DNA from: Amycolatopsis bullii
GTDB taxonomy: Bacteria; Actinomycetota; Actinomycetes; Mycobacteriales; Pseudonocardiaceae
Reading direction: 5' to 3'
DNA length: 64,000 nucleotides
Assembly (NCBI RefSeq): GCF_014654205.1
Contig: NZ_BNAW01000006.1
Location: 124,001 to 188,000, forward strand
The translations under genes were made by a program, and so were the position numbers. This document shows positions 9,078 to 16,620 of this stretch, piece by piece (positions within the stretch are counted from its first letter, which is position 1; each line of letters begins with the position of its first letter). A model generated the notes under the pieces. That model saw nothing but the letters and a program-made list of their open reading frames with translations, was not told the origin of the DNA and did not search any database.

Positions 9078-10210
9078 CGGCGGGCGACCAGGCACAGGCG
9101 CTCGTCCAACCCGTGTGCCGCCTCGGACACGCGGACCTCAACCTCGGCGAAGCCGGCCGAATCGGCGAGGAACCGCAGGTACACGGGGTCCAGGGGCTTG
9201 CGGGCGAACGGGTCCAGCCGGAAGTCGGCCGCCGCGTCCGGGCCCGGCGTCTCGACGAGCAGGACGCCACCGGGCTGCAGCGCGGCGGCGGCCAGGTCGG
9301 TGAAGCGGGCGAGCGTGTCGGGCGCCAGCCGTTCGGCGAACCGGAACGCGGTCACGGCGCCCAGCGAACGAGCGGGCTGCCCGGCGAGCGCCGCCAGTGC
9401 GTTCTGCGCGGTGACGTCGAAGCCGAGCTTGGCGCAGTGCCGCCTGACCAGCGCGTTGTCCGACGCGGCCGCGTACGGCAGCCCGGCCGCGCGGAGGACC
9501 TCCAGCCATTCGCCCCGGCCGGCCGCGACGTCGAACACGGGGCCCGTGGCGCCGGCGTCCTGAGCGGCGGTGATCAGCGGGAGGTGGCTCCGGCGGGCCT
9601 CGCGGACGCGGTCCGCGGGCCCGTCGAGCAGCTCCGAGACCGCCAGTTCGAGGAACGACTCGCGGTCGGCGACGTCGGCGGCGACGTCCTCCACCGCTGC
9701 TCCCGCGCGGACCCGGTCGAGCGCGAGATCCAGCTGCGCGTGGCGGAGCCGGACGTCCGCCGTCGCCGACGCCGATGCGGCCGCCTGCGCTTCGAGGGCC
9801 TTCAGCCGCTGGTCGGTGTCGTGGCCGGTCTCCTCCGTTTCCGCCTGGCGCAGCCGCAGCTCACCCAGCTCGGACTCGAGCCTGCCCAAGCCGGAGTACA
9901 GCCGCTGGTTGAGCCCGGCGGTCATGGTCTGGTCGTGCCGGCGCAGCTGGTCGACTTCGTGGGCCAGCTGCTGCGTGCTGACCAGGTCACGGGTTCCCGC
10001 CAGCTGGTCCTGGTGGTCGCGGAGGAGCTGGTGGACCGCGTCGAGCGCGTCACGGACGGCGAGGTTGGCTTCGATTTGCCACTTCACCTGGCGCTTCCAC
10101 AGGAAACGCATCGCCAGCCTGCCGAGCAGGTCGCTCTTGCGCAGCGGCAGGTGCAGTTCGCGGTGTTCGTCCAAGCGGGCCAGTGCGGTGGCCACGCGGT
10201 CAGCGGACAT
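9074..10210 (-). CDS. coiled-coil class I SAM methyltransferase
   Basis: A 378-residue protein with two parts. Residues about 1-175 are helical and charged, with heptad character ('LGRLESELGELRLRQAETEE'), probably a coiled coil. Residues about 210-378 are a Rossmann methyltransferase with motif I 'PVFDVAAGRGEWLEVLRAAG', an abbreviated acidic motif II, and 'LQPGGVLLVETPGPD', the post-motif strand. This layout recalls polysaccharide-terminating methyltransferases of ABC-dependent O-antigen systems, where a coiled coil acts as a chain-length ruler, but no kinase domain is present and the analogy is an inference. It sits second to last in a run of tightly overlapping minus-strand genes, between the AlgX-like acetyltransferase and the two-domain glycosyltransferase. 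Confidence 0.78.
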   Translation of the reverse strand: MSADRVATALARLDEHRELHLPLRKSDLLGRLAMRFLWKRQVKWQIEANLAVRDALDAVHQLLRDHQDQLAGTRDLVSTQQLAHEVDQLRRHDQTMTAGLNQRLYSGLGRLESELGELRLRQAETEETGHDTDQRLKALEAQAAASASATADVRLRHAQLDLALDRVRAGAAVEDVAADVADRESFLELAVSELLDGPADRVREARRSHLPLITAAQDAGATGPVFDVAAGRGEWLEVLRAAGLPYAAASDNALVRRHCAKLGFDVTAQNALAALAGQPARSLGAVTAFRFAERLAPDTLARFTDLAAAALQPGGVLLVETPGPDAAADFRLDPFARKPLDPVYLRFLADSAGFAEVEVRVSEAAHGLDERLCLVARR

Positions 10211-10234
10211 GTGGTTTCCCCCGGGTCGGTTCGG

Positions 10235-11512
10235 TCATCGGGCAAGCTTGCCGACGATGTTCTGCTGCACCTGCGGCAGCAGGAGCGACACCGCGCCGGA
10301 GGCGAACCCGCGTTCGGTCAGCTCGATGACCACGACGTCGCTGCGCTGCAACAGGTTCCCGACGGCTTCGCCGCCGTCGTGGTCGGCCGTGCTCGTGTGG
10401 AGCGCGGTCAGGTCGCCGAAGGTCGCGGCGAGGTACGGGAGGGCGCGGATGGTGAACGAGTCGCCGATCCACGCCGTGCGCAGGCCGTAGGTGCCGTCGC
10501 CGTGCGTGGTGTCGGTGTGCACGGGGGTGACGTAGTCGTTGGGCATCGGCCGGGTCCGGTCGGTCTTGCCGTCCGGCATCAGGGCGTAGTGCGTGCCCTC
10601 GGTGACGCCGGTCCGGCCGATCAGCGGCGGCAGGTCGGCCGGCAGCTGCCAGTCCTCCTTCGGCTGCAGCCGCCACTTCGCGCTGATCCCCGGCCGCAGT
10701 TTCTCGGCGACCGCGCGGACGGCGGTGATGGCGCCTTCGTCCGACCAGTGCGCGTCCTGCGGGCCGTAGAGCGGTTCGCCCTTCCGGCTCGCCCAGTCCT
10801 GCATCGGGCCGCGGACGTCGATCATGAAGTTCTCGGCGTCCACCCGGCGCCAGAACTCGTCCGCCACCTTGTCGCGGCAGTCCTTGCCGAGGTAGCCACC
10901 GGGCAGGTGCTGCGGGACCATGCCGATCTTGTCGGGCGCGACGACGACCGCGAACTGCCGTCCCGACGCCTCGACCGCGTCGCGGAAGGCACGCAGGCGG
11001 GCGAACGTGGTGTCCAGGCTGACCGTCTGCACGCAGTGGCTGGTGGCCTCGTCGCCGAGGTAGAGCCAGCCGTCCTTGCCCTCGATGACGTCCGGGAACT
11101 GACGCGGGTCCAGTTTGGTCGGCGCGGTGTCGGCGGGCACCTGCAGCGGACCCTGCTGGTTCTCCTGGTGCAGCGGCGGCGGCTCGCCGAACACCCCGCG
11201 GCTGATGCCGTCGGCGGCGTGCACCGCCTGCTCGCGGAACACCAGGTGGTCGGTCGTCCACTGGCTCAGCTGCGGGAAGAACGACCAGCCCTGGCCGATG
11301 CTGGGGAACGGGGTGAGCTTGCGGTTCTCGAACTCCGACGGCCGCGCGCCGAGGATCGCCGACATGGCGGGCGTGGCCAGGAAGATCGTCGCGCACACCA
11401 GCGCGATCAGCTGCTTGCGGCCGTGGCGCGGCCGGTACAGCGCGTGTTCGCGCGGGAGGAAGGCCTCGTAGACGGGCGGCATCGTGGGCTTCGGCCCCTG
11501 CGTCCTCGTCAC
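10235..11512 (-). CDS. AlgX/AlgJ-like SGNH acetyltransferase-type membrane protein
   Basis: A 425-residue protein with a single N-terminal signal anchor ('KQLIALVCATIFLATPAMSAILG') and a large extracytoplasmic domain of the AlgX/AlgJ SGNH-hydrolase-like type. Family hallmarks are 'ENRKLTPFPS' and 'HLVFREQAVHAADG' after the anchor, 'GKDGWLYLGDE', 'VVVAPDKIGMVP', the catalytic-type 'GPQDAHWSDEGA' (Asp-His pair) and 'TAWIGDSFTIRALPYL', the nucleophile-bearing GDS block. Such proteins O-acetylate exopolysaccharides outside the membrane, usually using acetyl donated through an MBOAT protein; no MBOAT gene is in the window. The GTG start at 11512 overlaps the upstream stop (GTGA), so it is coupled to the glycosyltransferase at 11509-13893. 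Confidence 0.85.
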   Translation of the reverse strand: MTRTQGPKPTMPPVYEAFLPREHALYRPRHGRKQLIALVCATIFLATPAMSAILGARPSEFENRKLTPFPSIGQGWSFFPQLSQWTTDHLVFREQAVHAADGISRGVFGEPPPLHQENQQGPLQVPADTAPTKLDPRQFPDVIEGKDGWLYLGDEATSHCVQTVSLDTTFARLRAFRDAVEASGRQFAVVVAPDKIGMVPQHLPGGYLGKDCRDKVADEFWRRVDAENFMIDVRGPMQDWASRKGEPLYGPQDAHWSDEGAITAVRAVAEKLRPGISAKWRLQPKEDWQLPADLPPLIGRTGVTEGTHYALMPDGKTDRTRPMPNDYVTPVHTDTTHGDGTYGLRTAWIGDSFTIRALPYLAATFGDLTALHTSTADHDGGEAVGNLLQRSDVVVIELTERGFASGAVSLLLPQVQQNIVGKLAR

Positions 11513-13893
11513 GCCGTCACCCCCAGTCTTCTGGCCGCGGCGCGCACCGGCCGGAGCGCCCGGCGGGCGCCGGCGACCAGCGGGTGCCGCGGGGCCGGCC
11601 GGGGTTCCCGCCCCGCCAGCCAGGTCTGGTGGGCTTCGGTCAGCCGCTCCCGCAGCCACTCGGCGGCGGCCTGCGTCGACCGGGTCCGCAGGATGTGCTC
11701 GCGGGCGGCCTGCCCCCGCCGCCGGGCTTCGGCCCGGTCTTCGGCGACCGCGCGCATCGCCGCGGCCGCGACGTCGAGATTTGGGTCGGCCCACCGGCCT
11801 TCGGGCTGGTAGGGCGGCCACCCGGGGCCGACGTCGGTCATCACGGCCGGCACCGGCCAGCCGTGCTCGGGGCCGAAGAACTCGGTCGTGCCCGAGTAGT
11901 CGGTGGCGATCACCGGTATCCCCCTGACCATCGCCTCCGCGACCGTGAGCCCGAAGCCCTCACTGCGGTGCAGCGAAACGTAGGCGTCGGTCCTGGCATA
12001 CAGGGCGCCGAGTTCGGCCACGGTGAGATAACGCTCCAGGAGCTCGATCCGCGGGTCACCGCCGATCGCGCGCCGCAGCCGTTCGACGGCGGGGGTGTTC
12101 AGATGCCCGTTGGTGGCCTTGAGCACGAGGTGGACGTCTTCGCGGCCGGGGAAGGCGCGGTGGAACGCCTCGACGACGCCCCACGGGTTCTTCCGGCCGC
12201 CGGTGGAGTTGAAGTCGAAGATGAAGAGGAACTGCGTCACGGGCGCCGGTTCCCGCACCGGTTCGCCGGGGTCCGGCACGGGTACCGGAATGGTCCGGAC
12301 CGGCACCGGTGAGTGCGCCGCGATCGCCCGGGTGGCGAACTCGCTGGGCGTCCAGATCTCGTCGACGAGCGCGAACCCGTCGTGCATCGCCGCCGGGAAG
12401 TCCTCAAGCTCCCACGCCCACAGCCCGATCCGGTAGCGGCCCGCGCCGGTGTCCGGGTGGGTGTCGAGGATCAGCCGGGTGAAGTCCGAGTTCACGGTGA
12501 GCAGGCTGACGCCGAACCGGGGTGCGCCGACGTCGTCCGGGGCCGCCAGACCGGTGCGGACCGATCCGGACAGCGAGTGCTCCTCGACGACCGACACCAT
12601 CGGCACGCCGGCCGTCGCGATCGCCCGCTGGACCACCCGGGCCATCTCGCCGAGCCCGAGCTCGGCGGTCAGGTAGCCGGCGACGTTGACGCCGAACTCG
12701 TCCACCGGCGGGACGGGAGCGGGCGGCTCGGCGGGCACGGCCCACGTCGGCAGCAGGCCTTCCTCGACCCCGTGCGTGGCGCACCACTGCCGGAAGGCGG
12801 CGCGGTGCGCGCCACGCGGGTGCGGGAACACCGCCTGCAGGTCGACCCGGGCGAGCCAGACCGCGGCGGCCAGCCGGGTCAGCCCGGTGGCGGCGTCCAG
12901 CGGCGACGCGGGTTCGGTCAGCCACTGCCGGAACGCCCGTCCGCCGTCGTCGCCGAACGGGTGCGGCGGCAGCTTTTCGGCGACGCGGCCGAGTGGATCC
13001 GGTGTGTCGCGGAGGTGCTCCGCGCGGCTCCAGGCGTCGTGGTACAGCTGCCGCATCACGCTGGTGAGCGGCGTGCCTCCGGGCAGCGTGGCGTACGGCG
13101 AATCGCCGGACGCGCCGGTTCCGATGCGTTCGCCGTAGCGCTCGCAGAGTTCTCGCAGCACCGGTTCGGCGGAGAGCCGGACCCGCGGCCGCTGCCGGCA
13201 GTCGGCGGTGAGCAGCCACGGCGTTTCGGGGTCGTAGCCGCGGAACGCCAGGAACTTCAGCCCGGTCGCCGGGCGCTCGTGCAGGTTCCAGTAGCCGACG
13301 GCGAGGCCGGGATCGCGGACGACGAGGTGGTCGAACACGCCGGCCAGCAGGTCCGGCCACCGCCACGTCGGCCCGGTCCGGTGCGGCGCGCGCCGGCGAG
13401 CTCGGTCGGCCCAGTGGTCGAGGAACGGCCGGGCGTCCTGGCCGGCGGCGAGGAACCCGTCGAAGACGCCGGGGACGTGCTCCGGCTCCAGGCCGTCCTG
13501 CGGCAGCGGGGCGAGCAGGGCCGCCGCGACGACCAGGCCGTGACCGGCCGCGAGCGCGGCGACGTCCTCGAACGGCGCGTGGACCTCGATGTCCGGGTCG
13601 AGCAGGACGACCACGTCGGACCGGTCCAACAGGCGGCGCACCAGGAGCGGCCGGAGGACGTCGGCGAGGTCCGCCCCGGCGTGGCAGGTGACCAGCCGGT
13701 GGTACTCGTCCGGGTCCAGGCCGAGCTCGGCGGGCGCCGCCTCGTCGTCGGCGACGAGCACGGTGAAGCCGTGGCCGGGGTGGTGCGCGCGGTAGGACTC
13801 GGCGAGCACGTCCGCAACGGCTCGCCGATCCCGGGTGACGACGGTGCAGGCGGCGAACCGTGGCGCGGGATCTCCGGACCGGTTCCCGGCCAT
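11509..13893 (-). CDS. two-domain glycosyltransferase (GT-A-like + GT4)
   Basis: A 794-residue fusion. The N-terminal part (about 1-300) looks like a GT-A transferase: 'CTVVTRDRRAVADVLAESYR' and a metal-binding DxD in 'VVVLLDPDIEVHAPF'. A helical linker (about 300-395) follows. The C-terminal part (about 400-794) is a GT4 GT-B module with 'TAELGLGEMARVVQRAI', 'RIGLWAWELEDFP', 'RKNPWGVVEAFHRAFPG' and 'SLHRSEGFGLTVAEAMVRG', closely parallel to the second half of the protein at 6708-9077. Two catalytic modules in one chain suggest consecutive sugar additions. One base separates its ATG from the stop of the upstream membrane-protein gene, indicating one transcript from 15115 down to 6708. Confidence 0.85.
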   Translation of the reverse strand: MAGNRSGDPAPRFAACTVVTRDRRAVADVLAESYRAHHPGHGFTVLVADDEAAPAELGLDPDEYHRLVTCHAGADLADVLRPLLVRRLLDRSDVVVLLDPDIEVHAPFEDVAALAAGHGLVVAAALLAPLPQDGLEPEHVPGVFDGFLAAGQDARPFLDHWADRARRRAPHRTGPTWRWPDLLAGVFDHLVVRDPGLAVGYWNLHERPATGLKFLAFRGYDPETPWLLTADCRQRPRVRLSAEPVLRELCERYGERIGTGASGDSPYATLPGGTPLTSVMRQLYHDAWSRAEHLRDTPDPLGRVAEKLPPHPFGDDGGRAFRQWLTEPASPLDAATGLTRLAAAVWLARVDLQAVFPHPRGAHRAAFRQWCATHGVEEGLLPTWAVPAEPPAPVPPVDEFGVNVAGYLTAELGLGEMARVVQRAIATAGVPMVSVVEEHSLSGSVRTGLAAPDDVGAPRFGVSLLTVNSDFTRLILDTHPDTGAGRYRIGLWAWELEDFPAAMHDGFALVDEIWTPSEFATRAIAAHSPVPVRTIPVPVPDPGEPVREPAPVTQFLFIFDFNSTGGRKNPWGVVEAFHRAFPGREDVHLVLKATNGHLNTPAVERLRRAIGGDPRIELLERYLTVAELGALYARTDAYVSLHRSEGFGLTVAEAMVRGIPVIATDYSGTTEFFGPEHGWPVPAVMTDVGPGWPPYQPEGRWADPNLDVAAAAMRAVAEDRAEARRRGQAAREHILRTRSTQAAAEWLRERLTEAHQTWLAGREPRPAPRHPLVAGARRALRPVRAAARRLGVTA

Positions 13894-13894
13894 G

Positions 13895-15115
13895 TCAGCC
13901 GGTGACGGGCAGCTCGGTCAGCTGCTTCGCGAGGATTTCGTCGAACACCTTCGAGACGGTGCCCAGGTCCGGACCGTCGACGTGAACGCGGACGACCGTC
14001 TGCTTGTGCACGTAGTGCACGCGGACCAGTGCGGTGCCGTCTTCCTTGACGAGCTGCATGACCTCCACGCCGGCGGGCGCGCTGCCGGTGTACTTGACGA
14101 GCTTGAACTTCACCTGCTGCTCGGTGAGCTGCTCGACGGCGTTGGCCGCGTTGGCCGCGCCGGCCGTCTTGAGGGTGAGCACGACCGCGGTGGCGCCGGA
14201 AGGCAGCTTGGACACCGACTGGCGCGCCTTGCTCACCTGGGCGTCGGTGAGCGCGTTGTACTCGCCCTCCGTGAGCACGTTGGCGGCCTTGAGCTCGTCG
14301 AAGCTCCCGAAGTCGGTCGTCGAAAGGACGTTGCCGGGCAGCTTGGCGATCTCCAGGTCGTCCTTCGGCTTCTGCGTCGGCGACGGTGGCGCGCTCGAGG
14401 ACTGGGCCACCGGCGGGTTCTTGTCGTCGGAGTTGCCGGAGAACAGGAAGTACCCGCCCACGCCGAGGCCGGCGAGCACGACGACGGCGAGGACGATCGC
14501 GAGGACCTTCTTGCCGCCCTTGGCCGGGGTGGTCTCGAACGACGGCTCCGGACCCTGCGCGACCCAGTTCGTGTCGGCCGGGAATTCGGAGGCGCCCCAC
14601 GGGGTGCTCGTGTCCTGGCTGGGCGCGTTCCACGGCATCTGCTGCTGGCCCTGCGGCGGGTGGTACTGCGGTGTCTGCTGGGCGGGGAACCCGCCGGAGC
14701 CCTGGCCCTGCGGCCGGTACCCGCCGGCGACCGCCTGCGGCGGCACACCCGGCACGACCTGCGTGCGCTCGGCGTCGCCGGGCTGCCCGCCCGGTGCCCA
14801 GCCCTGCGGCGCGCCGCCCTGGCCGACCGCCTGGGTGCGCTCGCCGCCGCCGAAGGAGGAGTTGACGATCTGGGTCTGGTCCGCCGCACTCGCGCCGCCG
14901 GGCTGCTGCGCCGGGGTCGGTGCGCTCTGCGGCGGGTTCACCGGGGCGATGATCTGGGTGCTCTCCGCCGAGCCGCCCGTGGCGGGCGCGGCCTGGGAAT
15001 CGGCGTTGACGGCCGCGGACAGGACACCGTCCCGGCGCACCCGGTAGTCGTCAGCCGAAATCTGGCCAGCGGCCAGCTCTTCGTCCAACCGGCGCAGTTC
15101 CTCCTGCCAGGACAA
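13895..15115 (-). CDS. single-pass membrane protein with SHOCT-like N-terminus (paralog A)
   Basis: A 406-residue protein. The first 35 residues ('SWQEELRRLDEELAAGQISADDYRVRRDGVL') are a short helical motif like SHOCT domains; residues 36-195 are Gln/Pro/Gly-rich and disordered with repeated 'TQ(I/V)V' boxes (ERTQAV, ERTQVV, STQII); a membrane helix at about 205-225 ('VLAIVLAVVVLAGLGVGGYFLF') precedes a 180-residue exported C-terminal domain. The start is a TTG at 15115 behind GAAGGGGG: the paralog next door starts with ATG at the same position of an alignable N-terminus, supporting TTG. Function unknown. The layout resembles actinobacterial proteins whose Thr-rich cytoplasmic tails bind FHA domains, a loose comparison. 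Confidence 0.8.
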   Translation of the reverse strand: MSWQEELRRLDEELAAGQISADDYRVRRDGVLSAAVNADSQAAPATGGSAESTQIIAPVNPPQSAPTPAQQPGGASAADQTQIVNSSFGGGERTQAVGQGGAPQGWAPGGQPGDAERTQVVPGVPPQAVAGGYRPQGQGSGGFPAQQTPQYHPPQGQQQMPWNAPSQDTSTPWGASEFPADTNWVAQGPEPSFETTPAKGGKKVLAIVLAVVVLAGLGVGGYFLFSGNSDDKNPPVAQSSSAPPSPTQKPKDDLEIAKLPGNVLSTTDFGSFDELKAANVLTEGEYNALTDAQVSKARQSVSKLPSGATAVVLTLKTAGAANAANAVEQLTEQQVKFKLVKYTGSAPAGVEVMQLVKEDGTALVRVHYVHKQTVVRVHVDGPDLGTVSKVFDEILAKQLTELPVTG

Positions 15116-15223
15116 AACCCGGCCCCCTTCTCGTCAGCGGTTGCCAGCCGAGCCAGCTCACGCATCATTGTGCACTCAGCCCTGCTCACCGGGGCCCCGA
15201 GGGTCGTTTCGTGACCAGGGCCG

Positions 15224-16405
15224 TCAACCGGCGGGCAGGACGCTTTCGAACTGCTTCACGAGCGCGTCCAGCTGGCCACTCATGCCGGACTGGCCGCGGT
15301 AGGGCAGGCCGACGCCGATGATGACGACGTTGCTGCCCGAGCCGTACCAGCTCGTGTTCAGGAACTTGTCCTGGAACCGGCCGGAGACCGTCCGGATATC
15401 GGCGGTCACCGGGCGCATCCCGGACGCCAGCCCCTGCTGGTAGAGCGTCTCGACGACGGTCTGCGCGTTGGCCGGGCCACCGGTCGGGACGACCAGCGTC
15501 AGGTAGGAGACGTCACCGTCGGCGGATCCCCGGAACACCACTTCCTTCGCCCCGTTCGCGGTGAACAGGTCGGCCGTCGGCGCGGGGAACAGGCCGAAGT
15601 CGCGGGCTTTCGCGATCGACATCGTGGAGTTGTTGGGGTTGGCCGCGCCGGGGGGCGTCGGCAACCGGTCTTCCAGCGGTTCGGGACGGACGCCGGCCGC
15701 GCTCGACTGCGGCACCCGCGACGTCGGCGCGGGCGCCGCCGAATCGGTGCGCGAACCGAGCCACACGGTCACCCCCGCCACCATGCCCAGCACGACCAGC
15801 ACACCCAGCGCGACGAACAGCCAGGCCGGCCGCCGCCTGCCGGTGGTCTCGTCCGAGCGGTGCTTCCCCGGTGCCTCTTCGGGCTCGCCGGGCTGCGAGT
15901 GCGCCGGGTGGCCGCCGGCCGGGGTCACCGGCGGGAACCGGCTGACCGCGGACGCGCCCGGCACCTGGCCCTCGACCTGCAGGTAGCGGGTCGGGACGAT
16001 GTCGGCCGGGCTCGGTGCGGTCGTCAGGTGGTCCGGGAACTCCGGGAGGGCGCGCGGAGCCGCCGTCTTCTCCCCGGCCGGAGCCGCACCCGTCCGCTGC
16101 CACGGTGGCGCCGGGGGCGCGGGGGGCTGCGGCCGGTACTGCACGGGCTGGTACTGCGCGGGCGACGGCGACTCGACCCGCTGCGGCGGCGCCGACGGCG
16201 GCTCGTGCTGCTGCGGCGCGGCGGGGTTCGTGCTGTGCCACGAGGTCGGCGCGGGCCGGCGCAGGGGCGAGGGCACCGGCGAGGGCACGGTCGACCCCGA
16301 TGCCTGCGCCAGCAGCTCGTCGCGCTCCTTGCGGTGCACGGCCGGCTCGATCCGGCCCGTCGCCAGGTCAGCGTCGAGTCGGCGCAGGTCCTCCTGCCAG
16401 CTCAT
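15224..16405 (-). CDS. single-pass membrane protein with SHOCT-like N-terminus (paralog B)
   Basis: A 393-residue paralog of the gene at 13895-15115. It shares the N-terminal 'SWQEDLRRLDADLATGRIEPAVHRKERDELL', a Pro/Gln-rich disordered region (about 40-195), a membrane helix at about 205-228 ('PAWLFVALGVLVVLGMVAGVTVWLG') and an exported C-terminal domain that contains 'FRGSADGDVSYLTLVVPTG'. The ATG at 16405 aligns with the conserved N-terminus; the frame is open further upstream. It heads the minus-strand run toward the glycosyltransferases, with 108 bp before paralog A, and is divergent from the membrane protein at 16621. The role is unknown; tandem duplication at the head of a glycan operon suggests a cell-envelope role. 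Confidence 0.8.
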   Translation of the reverse strand: MSWQEDLRRLDADLATGRIEPAVHRKERDELLAQASGSTVPSPVPSPLRRPAPTSWHSTNPAAPQQHEPPSAPPQRVESPSPAQYQPVQYRPQPPAPPAPPWQRTGAAPAGEKTAAPRALPEFPDHLTTAPSPADIVPTRYLQVEGQVPGASAVSRFPPVTPAGGHPAHSQPGEPEEAPGKHRSDETTGRRRPAWLFVALGVLVVLGMVAGVTVWLGSRTDSAAPAPTSRVPQSSAAGVRPEPLEDRLPTPPGAANPNNSTMSIAKARDFGLFPAPTADLFTANGAKEVVFRGSADGDVSYLTLVVPTGGPANAQTVVETLYQQGLASGMRPVTADIRTVSGRFQDKFLNTSWYGSGSNVVIIGVGLPYRGQSGMSGQLDALVKQFESVLPAG

Positions 16406-16620
16406 GGTTAGACCCCCATCCACCATCCGGGGCGTCAGTCTGGCACGTGTGCGGCCGACCTGCGCGGTTGCAGTTTGAGGTTGATCGGCAACGTAGCGCA
16501 AGAGCCGCTCCGGCGGGAGTCTTCCCGGTCACGAACCGGTTCCGGCAGGTCGGGTATCGTCCGGCTGCCCTGGTGACGGCCCGTGCGTGCCGCGCCCGGT
16601 GGCGACGAGGGGAGTCGGGG

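Noticed and set aside
8714..11812. Open frame of about 1030 codons on the plus strand opposite the glycan operon
   Set aside because: Composition is that of an antisense shadow; the minus-strand genes have clear families and stop-start coupling.
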